NCBI GenBank assembly: GCA_015257125.1
Contig: JABZKU010000034.1
Span: 1-23,111, forward strand
Length of the DNA stretch: 23,111 nt
Direction: 5' to 3'
From: Prevotellaceae bacterium
GTDB lineage: Bacteria > Bacteroidota > Bacteroidia > Bacteroidales > Bacteroidaceae
Shown piece after piece: positions 7,667 through 15,348 of this stretch. A program made the translations under genes and the position numbers. Within the stretch, counting starts at the first letter, position 1, and every line of letters starts with the position of its first letter. The notes below the pieces were generated by a model. That model was not told the origin of the DNA. It saw nothing but the letters and a program-made list of their open reading frames with translations, and searched no databases.

Positions 7667-9220
7667 ATGCTCGATCAAGCTCTCCTTCAACAAGTTCGAC
7701 AGATTTTCGCCGAACTCAACGCGCAGTTCACGCTCGCTGTCTACACTGACAGCGCCAACCCGCATTCTGCCGAACTCAAGTCCTTCTTTTCAGATTTTGC
7801 TACGACGTCGAGCCACCTCGTTGTCGAACAGCATGAAGCTCCCGGCCGCTTCGAAGTGAAGTTGCTCAAGGACGGAGCAGACACCGGCGTCGTTTTCCGC
7901 TGCATCCCCGGCGGACACGAGTTCACTTCGCTCCTGTTGGCCATCCTCAACGCAGACGGCAAGGGCAAAAACCTGCCCGATGAGACCCTCGTTCGCCGCA
8001 TCCAAGCACTCCGCGGTCCGATTCATCTCACCACCTACGTCTCGCTCACCTGCACCAACTGCCCCGATGTGGTACAGGCGCTCAATATCATTGCGCTCAA
8101 CCACCCGGATTTCACGCACGAAATCGTGGACGGTGCGCTCTTCCAAGACGAGGTGAACCAACTTCACCTCCAAGGTGTGCCCGCCGTGTTCAGTGGAGAA
8201 AAACTCGTGCACAGCGGTCGCGGTGAACTCGCGCAACTGCTCGACGAACTCGAAGAGAACTTCGGCGTGGAAGACATCCCCGCGGAAAAAATCGAGCGTT
8301 CGTATGATCTCGTTGTCGTGGGCGGTGGCCCTGCCGGCAGTGCGGCGGCGATCTATTCGGCACGCAAGGGCTTGCACGTGGCCATCGTGGCCGAACGTCT
8401 CGGCGGTCAGGTCAATGACACCGTGGGTATCGAAAACCTCATTTCCGTTCCCAAGACAACAGGACCGGAATTGGCACAACATCTGGGCGAACACATCGAA
8501 GACTATCCTATCGATCTCTTCGTAAACCGCAAAGTGGAGCAAGTGAACCTCGACGGTGAGGTGAAAGAGCTGCACATCAAGGGCGGCGAAGTGTTCCTCT
8601 CGAAACAAATTGTGATTGCCACGGGTGCCGGCTGGCGCAAACTCAACGTCGACGGCGAGGCCGATTACCTCGGTCGCGGTGTGCACTTCTGCCCTCACTG
8701 CGATGGCCCGTTCTACAAGGGCAAACGCGTGGCCGTTGTGGGCGGTGGTAACTCGGGTGTGGAAGCTGCGATTGACCTCGCAGGCATCTGCTCACACGTT
8801 ACCGTCCTCGAATTTGCCGACCATCTCCTTGCCGACGAAGTGCTGCAAGAGAAGGCCAAGAGTCTCGGCAACGTGGAAATCTTCACCCTCTCGCAAACCA
8901 CTGCTGTGCTGGGCGACGGTCAAAAAGTGACCGGTGTGCGCGTGAAAGACCGCACCAACGATGCGGAACGCGAAATTGAACTCGATGGTATCTTCGTTCA
9001 GATCGGTCTGGCGCCCAACACGCAGCCGTTCGCCGAAAGCCTCGAACTCTCTCCGCGCCGCGAGATTGTGGTCGATGCCACCTGCCGCACATCGAAAGTC
9101 GGTGTCTATGCAGCCGGCGACTGTACGACGGTGCCCTACAAACAAATCATTGTGGCGATGGGCGAAGGCGCAAAGGCTGCTCTCTCGGCCTTCGACGATC
9201 GCGTACGTAACAAAGTTTGA
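7667..9220 (+). CDS. ahpF: Alkyl hydroperoxide reductase subunit F (NADH:AhpC oxidoreductase)
   Basis: The 517-aa flavoprotein transfers electrons from NAD(P)H through FAD and two disulfides to AhpC. The N-terminal tandem thioredoxin-fold domain (about 1-200) carries the CTNC redox centre (Cys129, Cys132; SLTCTNCPDVVQALN). The FAD-binding motif VVVGGGPAGSAAAIYSARKG starts near residue 222. The thioredoxin-reductase-like CPHC centre is Cys342/Cys345, followed by the pyridine-nucleotide motif VAVVGGGNSGVEAA. The C-terminus VGVYAAGDCTTVPYKQI is the conserved FAD-contacting segment. Length and cysteine spacing match E. coli AhpF closely. It is co-oriented with ahpC, and the hairpin between them probably reduces ahpF relative to ahpC. 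Confidence 0.97.
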   Translation: MLDQALLQQVRQIFAELNAQFTLAVYTDSANPHSAELKSFFSDFATTSSHLVVEQHEAPGRFEVKLLKDGADTGVVFRCIPGGHEFTSLLLAILNADGKGKNLPDETLVRRIQALRGPIHLTTYVSLTCTNCPDVVQALNIIALNHPDFTHEIVDGALFQDEVNQLHLQGVPAVFSGEKLVHSGRGELAQLLDELEENFGVEDIPAEKIERSYDLVVVGGGPAGSAAAIYSARKGLHVAIVAERLGGQVNDTVGIENLISVPKTTGPELAQHLGEHIEDYPIDLFVNRKVEQVNLDGEVKELHIKGGEVFLSKQIVIATGAGWRKLNVDGEADYLGRGVHFCPHCDGPFYKGKRVAVVGGGNSGVEAAIDLAGICSHVTVLEFADHLLADEVLQEKAKSLGNVEIFTLSQTTAVLGDGQKVTGVRVKDRTNDAEREIELDGIFVQIGLAPNTQPFAESLELSPRREIVVDATCRTSKVGVYAAGDCTTVPYKQIIVAMGEGAKAALSAFDDRVRNKV

Positions 9221-9267
9221 TTTCTCTCCGAGCGTGATTTTCTCACGCGTCCCCTCAAGCACAAAAC

Positions 9268-9307
9268 AACGTGCCAAGTCAGTGATTCACCGACTTGGCA
9301 CGTTTTT
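9268..9307. terminator. Bidirectional terminator between ahpF and the araC-type gene
   Basis: A perfect 13-bp stem, AACGTGCCAAGTC (9268-9280) with GACTTGGCACGTT (9292-9304), has an 11-nt loop and runs into TTTTT (9303-9307). Upstream A-rich sequence (ACAAAACAAC) gives a weaker T-tract on the minus strand. It separates convergent genes, so it probably serves both. Confidence 0.9.
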
Positions 9308-9325
9308 CGTTCGGGGCGCTCTTTC

Positions 9326-10198
9326 TTATCCGGCAGTTTTTCGCAGACTCTCCCGATATTCGCTGGGTGTCATGCCGGTTTCGCGCTTGAAAAAGCGGGA
9401 GAAGGCCGCCGCCCCCGGGAAGTTGAGCCGGTCGGCCACCTCGTAGTTCATCATTCTCTTCGTGTTGAGCAGAATCTTCGCCGCTTGCACCGTTGCGCGG
9501 TTGACCCAAAACATCACGCTCTTCCCGCCTGCATTCTTGATGACGGCCGACAAATGATGCGGCGACACGTGGAGTTGTGCGGCATAGAAAGGAATGTTGC
9601 GCTCGCGCGCACAGTGTTTGTGCACCAATCGCTTGAATTCCACAAAGAGTTCGCGGGGGCGCGCCTCACGTTCCGGCCCGTCAGGTGTCTGTCCGTCTCT
9701 GATTTCTTGCACATCGGCCACAAGGGTTTGCAGCAAACTCCGCACCGTTCGGCGCCGGTAGGGAGACACGCGCATGAAGTCGCGCAACAGCATGATCAAA
9801 TGCACCACGCGCTCGAATTCCTCGGGCGATGCAGTGAGAAAAGTGTCCTCGATCTCTTCGTTGTCCTTCCGGAAAATGACCACCGCCACGCGCGCATCGT
9901 CCGAAATGTGCTTCATTTCGAAGATGGTGTCGCGCGCCACCAGCGCAATGCTTCCCTTTTCGAAATGACTATCCTGAAGATTGACGCAGAGATCGGCTTC
10001 CCCTTCGAGCAAAAGCAGGAGCCGCGGCTCGGGCGCCTGGTATATTTTCTGTTTATCGAGCAGCGAACTGTGCTGCAAATGCCCACCGATCACCAGCACG
10101 GCCTCCTCTTTTGCCAAGATTTGTCCCGCACATTCCGACAAACGGTCGAGATCTACGTCATTTACAGAGATCTGCACTAACGAATTGGGCTGTTTCAT
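9326..10198 (-). CDS. AraC-family transcriptional regulator
   Basis: The 290-aa protein has a cupin-like N-terminal sensing half (RLLLLLEGEADLCVNL, EKGSIALVARDTIFEM) and a C-terminal double helix-turn-helix domain at about 201-290, ending AFSRFFKRETGMTPSEYRESL, the signature of the AraC/XylS second helix-turn-helix. The start at 10198 (MKQPNSLVQISV) is preferred over an upstream in-frame start because an AAGGAGG ribosome-binding site (10207-10213) lies 8 nt before it. It is divergent from the tolC-hlyD-ABC operon, with 198 nt between starts, so it likely controls that pump. The ligand is unknown. Confidence 0.92.
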   Translation of the reverse strand: MKQPNSLVQISVNDVDLDRLSECAGQILAKEEAVLVIGGHLQHSSLLDKQKIYQAPEPRLLLLLEGEADLCVNLQDSHFEKGSIALVARDTIFEMKHISDDARVAVVIFRKDNEEIEDTFLTASPEEFERVVHLIMLLRDFMRVSPYRRRTVRSLLQTLVADVQEIRDGQTPDGPEREARPRELFVEFKRLVHKHCARERNIPFYAAQLHVSPHHLSAVIKNAGGKSVMFWVNRATVQAAKILLNTKRMMNYEVADRLNFPGAAAFSRFFKRETGMTPSEYRESLRKTAG

Positions 10199-10206
10199 GT
10201 TTTGTT

Positions 10207-10213
10207 CCTCCTT
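10207..10213 (-). promoter_or_regulatory. Strong Shine-Dalgarno for the AraC-type gene
   Basis: CCTCCTT on the plus strand reads AAGGAGG on the minus strand, 8 nt upstream of the ATG at 10198. Strong SD sequences are uncommon in Bacteroidota, so this one is useful for deciding the start. Confidence 0.75.
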
Positions 10214-10225
10214 GTTTGGTGCACA

Positions 10226-10233
10226 CAAAGCTA
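10226..10233 (-). promoter_or_regulatory. Candidate -7 element for the AraC-type gene
   Basis: CAAAGCTA on the plus strand reads TAGCTTTG on the minus strand and matches TAnnTTTG, 28 nt upstream of the start codon. No TTTG is found at the usual -33 distance, so the promoter is only half-consensus. Confidence 0.4.
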
Positions 10234-10253
10234 ATATAATTCTTCCACACCCG

Positions 10254-10286
10254 CGATTGGGAAGCACAACAATCGTACAATTTGTA
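10254..10286. promoter_or_regulatory. Inverted repeats in the araC/tolC divergent region
   Basis: CGATTG (10254-10259) and CAATCG (10270-10275) form an inverted pair with a 10-nt spacer, and directly after them TACAATTTGTA (10276-10286) is a 5-bp dyad around a single T. They lie midway between the two divergent genes, where an operator of the AraC-type regulator is expected. AraC sites are often direct repeats, so binding by this protein is only an inference. Confidence 0.4.
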
Positions 10287-10331
10287 TATAACTTCACCGA
10301 AAATGGTAAGTACTCCCCGCCCGAATCACCC

Positions 10332-10339
10332 TATCTTTG
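10332..10339 (+). promoter_or_regulatory. -7 element of the efflux operon promoter
   Basis: TATCTTTG is an exact TAnnTTTG match 57 nt before the tolC-like ATG, and identical to the ahpC -7 element. At 19-21 nt upstream there is no TTTG (sequence near 10308 reads AAGTA), which suggests a promoter that needs an activator. Confidence 0.6.
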
Positions 10340-10396
10340 CAATAACAAAGAAAAAGTCCGACGTGCGAAAGACAAACCGGACAAAAGTAAACACGT

Positions 10397-11671
10397 ATGC
10401 GAAAGAAATTACTACTCCTCTCGGTCCTGGCGGTGCTTTTCCCCGCAGTGCGCGCTCAGAGTTTGGAGGAATGTCGCCAAGCCGCCGAACACAATTACCC
10501 AATCATTCGGCAATATGATCTCATAGCCCGCACCACCGAACTCACAGTCAGGAACATTCAGAAGGCATGGTTCCCGCAAATCAGTGTCACCGCCCAAGGC
10601 AGTTACCAAAACAAAGTGACAGCGTGGCCCGAAAATCTGCAAGGAATGTTCGCACAGATGGGGATTCAGCTGCAAGGGTTGAGCCGAGACCAATATAAAG
10701 TGGGCATCGACGTGCGCCAAACGCTCTTCGACGGCGGCACAATCGGCAGCCGGCGCGAAATTGCGCGGGGAGAAGGCGCGGTGCAAGCGGCACAAACCGA
10801 AGTGGATCTGTACAAAATCGGGCAACGCGTGCACGAAATGTATTTTGGCCTCCTGCTGCTCGACGAACAACTCCGTCTCAATGCCGATGTCAACGCCCTT
10901 TTGCGCTCAAACGAGGCGCAACTCGCCGCCATGCTCAAGAGCGGCACGGCGTCGGCCGGCGACTTCGAGAACGTGAAAGCCGAGCGGCTGAGCGCCGAAC
11001 AGCAACAAACGGAGCTTTTGTCGCAACGGCAAACGCTGCAACGCCTGCTGAGTCTTTTTTGCGGGATCCCGGTCGACAGTATTCGCCGGCCTGCCGTGCC
11101 CAATCTGCCCTCGGGCGAGAACAAACGCCCGGAACTTCGCCTCTTCGACCGCCGCCTTCAACTCACCGCTGCGCAAGAAAAAGCCGTCGACGCCCAACTC
11201 TTGCCGCAACTTGGGCTCTTTGCACAAGGCTATTACGGCAATCCGGGCCTGAATCTCTTCGAAGACATGATGAAACGTAGGTGGAGTTGGAACGGCATCG
11301 CGGGACTAAAACTCACTTGGAACCTCAGTGCGCTCTACACTCACCGCAATGAGAAGTCGAAACTGCGGGTGCAGCGCGAACTCATTGAGAACGCTCGCCA
11401 ACAATTCCTCTTCAATAATCAACTGGATGAGACGCAACAGAGCGAAAACGTCCGCCGATTCCGCGCCATCGCGCAACGCGACGGCGAAATCATCGCACTT
11501 CGCACCGCAGTTCGCAAGGCTGCGGAATCGAAATTGGCGCACGGCATCATCGATGTCAACGGGTTGCTTCGCGAAATCAACAAGGAAAACGCCGCCAAGA
11601 CCCAACAAGCCATCCACGAAATCGACATGCTCAAAGCCATGTACGATCTGAAATTTAGTCACAACGAATAA
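10397..11671 (+). CDS. TolC-like outer-membrane efflux protein
   Basis: This 424-aa outer-membrane channel component has a cleavable signal peptide (MRKKLLLLSVLAVLFPAVRA, then QSLEECRQAAEHNYPIIRQYDL). The N-terminal start with SLEECRQAAEHNYP and the later helices rich in Gln, Ala and Glu (RLSAEQQQTELLSQRQTLQRLL) are typical of the OEP/TolC fold, with two pseudo-repeats of coiled-coil helices. The barrel-type strand segment VGIDVRQTLFDGGTIG contains the family FDGG motif. It is the first gene of a five-gene operon and lies 17 nt before the adaptor gene. It would dock with the lipoprotein adaptor to span the outer membrane. Confidence 0.92.
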   Translation: MRKKLLLLSVLAVLFPAVRAQSLEECRQAAEHNYPIIRQYDLIARTTELTVRNIQKAWFPQISVTAQGSYQNKVTAWPENLQGMFAQMGIQLQGLSRDQYKVGIDVRQTLFDGGTIGSRREIARGEGAVQAAQTEVDLYKIGQRVHEMYFGLLLLDEQLRLNADVNALLRSNEAQLAAMLKSGTASAGDFENVKAERLSAEQQQTELLSQRQTLQRLLSLFCGIPVDSIRRPAVPNLPSGENKRPELRLFDRRLQLTAAQEKAVDAQLLPQLGLFAQGYYGNPGLNLFEDMMKRRWSWNGIAGLKLTWNLSALYTHRNEKSKLRVQRELIENARQQFLFNNQLDETQQSENVRRFRAIAQRDGEIIALRTAVRKAAESKLAHGIIDVNGLLREINKENAAKTQQAIHEIDMLKAMYDLKFSHNE

Positions 11672-11688
11672 ATCAGCAACAGACAGGT

Positions 11689-12663
11689 ATGAACAAAATG
11701 TTATGTCTGGCCGGATTTCTCCTCGCCCTGAGTTCTTGCGGCGATCGTGCCAAGAATTACGACGCCACAGGCACTTTCGAGGCCACAGAAGTCACCGTCA
11801 CGGCCGAAGCTCCGGGTGAACTCCAAGATTTCAACGTCGAAGAAGGCCAATGGCTCGAAAGCGGCACGAAAGTGGGGCGAATCGACGATCGGCAATTGGT
11901 GCTGAAACGCGAACAGCTGGAAACAAACAACGATCAGTTGACCGCCACTTACCGACAACTCGAAGCCAACAAACAAGCCACCTCCAACAAAAAACTGGAT
12001 TTGTCGAAACAAGTGGCTGCGCTTCGGCAGCAAATCGCCAATCTGCAACGCGAACGCCAACGTTTCGCGGAACTGTTGCGCGACGGTGCCGCGGCACGCA
12101 AGCAAGTGGACGACATTGACAACCAAATACAGGTGGCCGAAAAACAACTTGCCGCCACCGAAGAACAAATCTCGGCGCAAAACAACGCCTTGTCCCAACA
12201 AGACAAAGCCCTCGCCGCGCAACAAGCGGAGGTGAATGCGCGGAAAGCCGGCGTGCGCTCCCAACAAGCGCAGATCGACGACCAAATAGCACACGCCGAC
12301 GTGCGGGCAGCCGTCTCGGGGACGGTGTTGGAAAAATATGCCGAGCGGGGCGAATTTGTGTCGGTGGGCAAACCGCTCTTCAAAATAGCCGACACGCAAA
12401 CAATGTTCCTCCGGGCCTATCTCACTTCTGCGCAGCTGAAAACCGTGAAACTCGGACAGAAGGTGCAACTCACCGCCGACTACGGCGGCGGAGCGGCGAA
12501 AACCTACGACGGCGTGGTCACTTGGATCTCCAACCGCGCAGAGTTCACCCCCAAAACCATCGTCACCGACGACGAACGCGCCGATTTGGTCTACGCCGTC
12601 AAGGTGAGATTTCGCAATGACGGCTACGTAAAGATTGGCATGTACGGCAAAGTAAAGTTTTGA
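11689..12663 (+). CDS. HlyD-family (YbhG-like) periplasmic adaptor lipoprotein
   Basis: The 324-aa membrane-fusion protein links the ABC transporter to the TolC-like channel. It has a lipoprotein signal, with Cys17 in LALSSC, instead of the transmembrane anchor of many HlyD proteins. A biotinyl-lipoyl-like half motif (VTAEAPGELQDFNVEEGQWLESGTKVG) is near residues 37-63. It is followed by a long coiled-coil hairpin rich in Gln, Lys and Glu (about 70-215) and the second lipoyl half (HADVRAAVSGTVLEKYAERGEFVSVG). The C-terminal part is the beta-barrel domain. The ATPase gene begins 13 nt after its stop. Confidence 0.92.
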   Translation: MNKMLCLAGFLLALSSCGDRAKNYDATGTFEATEVTVTAEAPGELQDFNVEEGQWLESGTKVGRIDDRQLVLKREQLETNNDQLTATYRQLEANKQATSNKKLDLSKQVAALRQQIANLQRERQRFAELLRDGAAARKQVDDIDNQIQVAEKQLAATEEQISAQNNALSQQDKALAAQQAEVNARKAGVRSQQAQIDDQIAHADVRAAVSGTVLEKYAERGEFVSVGKPLFKIADTQTMFLRAYLTSAQLKTVKLGQKVQLTADYGGGAAKTYDGVVTWISNRAEFTPKTIVTDDERADLVYAVKVRFRNDGYVKIGMYGKVKF

Positions 12664-12676
12664 AGCCCCTTCTCCG

Positions 12677-14137
12677 ATGAATGCTATCAACGTCAATCAG
12701 TTATCTCACCGTTACGGCGCCGTGCAAACGCTGCACAAGGTCAGTCTTTCGGTGGAAAAAGGTGAGTTGTTCGGACTCATCGGCCCGGACGGCGCAGGCA
12801 AAACCACCTTGTTCCGCATTCTCTGCTCCCTGTTGCTCCCCAGCGAAGGAAAAGCCACGGTGGATGGCTTCGATGTGGTGCGACAAATGAAGGAAATACG
12901 TCGGCGTGTGGGCTACATGCCCGGGAAGTTTTCGCTCTACGAAGACCTCACCGTCGAAGAAAACCTGAAATTTTTCGCCACACTTTTCGGCACTTCCGTA
13001 GAAGAAAACTACGACTCGATTCGCGCCATCTACACACAAATCGAGCGCTTCAAGGCGCGAAAAGCCGGCGCCCTCTCGGGCGGCATGAAACAAAAACTGG
13101 CCTTGTGCTGCGCACTCGTCCACCGGCCGAACGTTCTCTTCCTTGACGAACCCACAACCGGCGTCGATCCGGTGAGTCGCAAGGAGTTTTGGGACATACT
13201 CGACGGCCTGATGGAGCGCCAAATCACCATCGTTGCCTCCACTCCCTACCTGGACGAAGTGCGCAGATGCCACCGCGTGGCCTTCCTCTCGGAGGGGCTC
13301 ATCAGAGGCATCGGTGCACCCGACGACATCCTCACGGAATTTCGCGACATCTTCAATCCGCCCGCATTATCCCACGTGCCGACCGACAACTCCTCGGACG
13401 AAACGGTCATCGAAGTGGAACATCTCGTCAAAGCCTTCGGCGATTTCCGCGCCGTCGACGACATCTCTTTCAGTGTGAAAAGGGGCGAAATCTTCGGTTT
13501 CCTCGGGGCCAACGGCGCAGGCAAGACCACTGCCATGCACATGCTCACCGGACTCAACCAGCCCACCGGCGGGAAAGGTCGTGTGGCGGGCTACGATATT
13601 CGCACCGAACACGAGCAAATCAAGCGCCACATTGGCTACATGAGCCAGAAATTCTCGCTCTACGAAGACCTCACCGTAGCCGAAAACATCCGTTTGTTCG
13701 CCGGAATTTATGGTCTGAGCGACAAAGAGATACGCCAAAAGACCGATGCGCTGCTCAGTCGCCTCCGATTCTCCGAACATCGCAACACGTTGGTGGCGCG
13801 CTTGCCGCAAGGGTGGAAACAAAAACTGGCCTTTTCGGTGAGCATCTTCCACGATCCACGCGTTGTGTTCCTCGACGAACCGACCGGCGGGGTAGATCCC
13901 GAGACGCGCCGCCAGTTTTGGGAATTGATCTATGACGCCGCTCGCCGCGGCATCACCGTTTTTGTCACCACCCACTACATGGACGAGGCCGAATATTGCG
14001 ACCGCATTTCGATCATGGTGGATGGTAAAATCGAAGCCCTGGGCACTCCCGCCGAGTTGAAGCGGCATTTCGATCAGCCCGACATGGACCACGTGTTCAC
14101 CCTCCTGGCGCGTCGGGCCACCCGCAGCGCCGATTGA
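12677..14137 (+). CDS. Tandem-ATPase ABC transporter protein (YbhF-like)
   Basis: This 486-aa protein has two fused nucleotide-binding domains that power export through the two ABC-2 permeases that follow. NBD1: Walker A GPDGAGKTT at 36-44, signature LSGGMKQK, Walker B VLFLDEPTTGVDP, but the H-loop reads STPYLDE with no His. NBD2: Walker A GANGAGKTT at 277-285, a degenerate signature LPQGWKQK, Walker B VVFLDEPTGGVDP and an intact TTHYMDEA H-loop. In the usual head-to-tail dimer, one ATP site (NBD2 Walker and His plus NBD1 LSGGM) is canonical and the other is degenerate. This asymmetry is known in YbhF-type proteins. A linker at about 225-245 joins the halves. Confidence 0.94.
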   Translation: MNAINVNQLSHRYGAVQTLHKVSLSVEKGELFGLIGPDGAGKTTLFRILCSLLLPSEGKATVDGFDVVRQMKEIRRRVGYMPGKFSLYEDLTVEENLKFFATLFGTSVEENYDSIRAIYTQIERFKARKAGALSGGMKQKLALCCALVHRPNVLFLDEPTTGVDPVSRKEFWDILDGLMERQITIVASTPYLDEVRRCHRVAFLSEGLIRGIGAPDDILTEFRDIFNPPALSHVPTDNSSDETVIEVEHLVKAFGDFRAVDDISFSVKRGEIFGFLGANGAGKTTAMHMLTGLNQPTGGKGRVAGYDIRTEHEQIKRHIGYMSQKFSLYEDLTVAENIRLFAGIYGLSDKEIRQKTDALLSRLRFSEHRNTLVARLPQGWKQKLAFSVSIFHDPRVVFLDEPTGGVDPETRRQFWELIYDAARRGITVFVTTHYMDEAEYCDRISIMVDGKIEALGTPAELKRHFDQPDMDHVFTLLARRATRSAD

Positions 14138-14283
14138 CCCAACCGCTCCCCGCACACCCCGCACTCTCCCACACCGCCCGACGCTCTCCCGCGCACCCCT
14201 TGTCCGCAAGTGGGCGCAGGCCGATCACACCGCGGCAGCATTTCGCACCACCTACGCCACCTTCTTTATTCTCCACCCGCCAC
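14138..14283 (+). other. C-rich, G-poor spacer inside the efflux operon
   Basis: A 146-nt gap separates the ATPase and first permease genes, whereas other junctions in this operon are 6-17 nt. It is very rich in C and poor in G (for example CCCCGCACACCCCGCACTCTCCC). A TTG at 14134 overlapping the ATPase TGA opens a frame through the gap into the permease, but the extension would be Pro/His/Arg-rich with no family similarity. The composition resembles a Rho utilisation site; this is an inference. Confidence 0.4.
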
Positions 14284-15342
14284 ATGAAGCAATTCCTCTC
14301 ATTGGTCATCAAAGAGGCCAAACACATCGTTCGGGACAAGCGCACCATGCTGATGCTCTTCGGCATGCCGATTGTCCTGATGCTGCTTTTCGGGTTCGCC
14401 ATCACCAACGATGTAAAAAATGTGCGCACAGTCATTGTCACGAGCCAGGCCAATTACGCCACCCAACAGGCCGTCGATCGGTTGAGTGCTTCGGCGTATT
14501 TCACCATCACGCGCGCCGTTGCCACCTCGGCCGAGGCCCGTCAGCTCATTCAAGACCAGAAAGCCGACCTGGCCGTGGTGTTTTCTGCACATTTCTCAAT
14601 CCTTCGACCTGACTATCAGCTCATTGTAGACGGAACCGACCCCAACATGGCACAACAATGGTCGACCTATGCCGGCGCAGTGCTGACCAATCCGTCGGGA
14701 GGCGCGGTGAACACCAAGTTGCTCTACAACCCGCAAATGAAATCGGCCTACAACTTCGTGCCCGCCATCATGGGCATGCTGCTTATGCTCATTTGTGCGA
14801 TGATGACCTCCATCTCCATCGTTCGCGAAAAGGAGAAAGGCACCATGGAAGTCCTACTTGTTTCGCCCACTCCGCCGCTTGTCATCATCTCGGCCAAGGT
14901 GGTTCCCTACCTCATTTTGGCCTTTCTCATCCTCATCTCCATTCTCCTCATGTCAGCTTTCGTGCTCCACGTGCCGGTGCGCGGATCGCTATTTTGGATC
15001 TTCGCCGTTTCCACCCTCTACATCCTGTTGGCACTCTCATTGGGGCTGTTGGTTTCGAACGTGGCCCGAACCCAACTCGTCGCTCTCCTGCTGTCCGCCA
15101 TGGTATTGATCATGCCTATCATCATGCTCTCGGGCATGCTCTTCCCGGTAGAATCGATGCCGCGGATCTTACAATACATATCAGCGACCATCCCCACGCG
15201 CTACTACATCAGTGCCATGCGCAAACTCATGATCATGGGAGTCAGTGCGAAGCAAGTGCTCAACGAAATGCTCGTGCTCCTGGGCATGTTCGTCGCCCTG
15301 CTCACCCTTTCGCTCGCCAAGTTCAACACCCGATTAGCCTAA
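14284..15342 (+). CDS. ABC-2 type permease, first of pair (YbhS-like)
   Basis: This 352-aa inner-membrane permease starts at MKQFLSLVIKEAKHIVRDKRTMLMLFGMPIVLMLLFGFAI, a typical ABC-2 N-terminus with the first membrane helix. An extracytoplasmic domain of about 150 residues follows (VRTVIVTSQANYATQQAVDRL to NPQMKSAYNFVPAI). Five more hydrophobic segments come next, with the conserved coupling region ISIVREKEKGTMEVLLVSPTPP between helices 2 and 3. The ATG at 14284 is chosen over a TTG at 14134 because the extra 50 residues are proline-rich and unlike the family. It would pair with the next gene product as a heterodimer. Confidence 0.9.
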   Translation: MKQFLSLVIKEAKHIVRDKRTMLMLFGMPIVLMLLFGFAITNDVKNVRTVIVTSQANYATQQAVDRLSASAYFTITRAVATSAEARQLIQDQKADLAVVFSAHFSILRPDYQLIVDGTDPNMAQQWSTYAGAVLTNPSGGAVNTKLLYNPQMKSAYNFVPAIMGMLLMLICAMMTSISIVREKEKGTMEVLLVSPTPPLVIISAKVVPYLILAFLILISILLMSAFVLHVPVRGSLFWIFAVSTLYILLALSLGLLVSNVARTQLVALLLSAMVLIMPIIMLSGMLFPVESMPRILQYISATIPTRYYISAMRKLMIMGVSAKQVLNEMLVLLGMFVALLTLSLAKFNTRLA

Positions 15343-15348
15343 ACCGCC

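Noticed and set aside
10199..10297. 33-residue N-terminal extension of the AraC-type regulator
   Set aside because: A strong AAGGAGG site sits 8 nt before the ATG at 10198, and the extension would run through the putative promoter and dyads.
14134..14283. 50-residue extension of the first permease from a TTG overlapping the ATPase stop
   Set aside because: The extension is Pro/Arg/His-rich and precedes a normal ABC-2 N-terminus at 14284; treated as a spacer.
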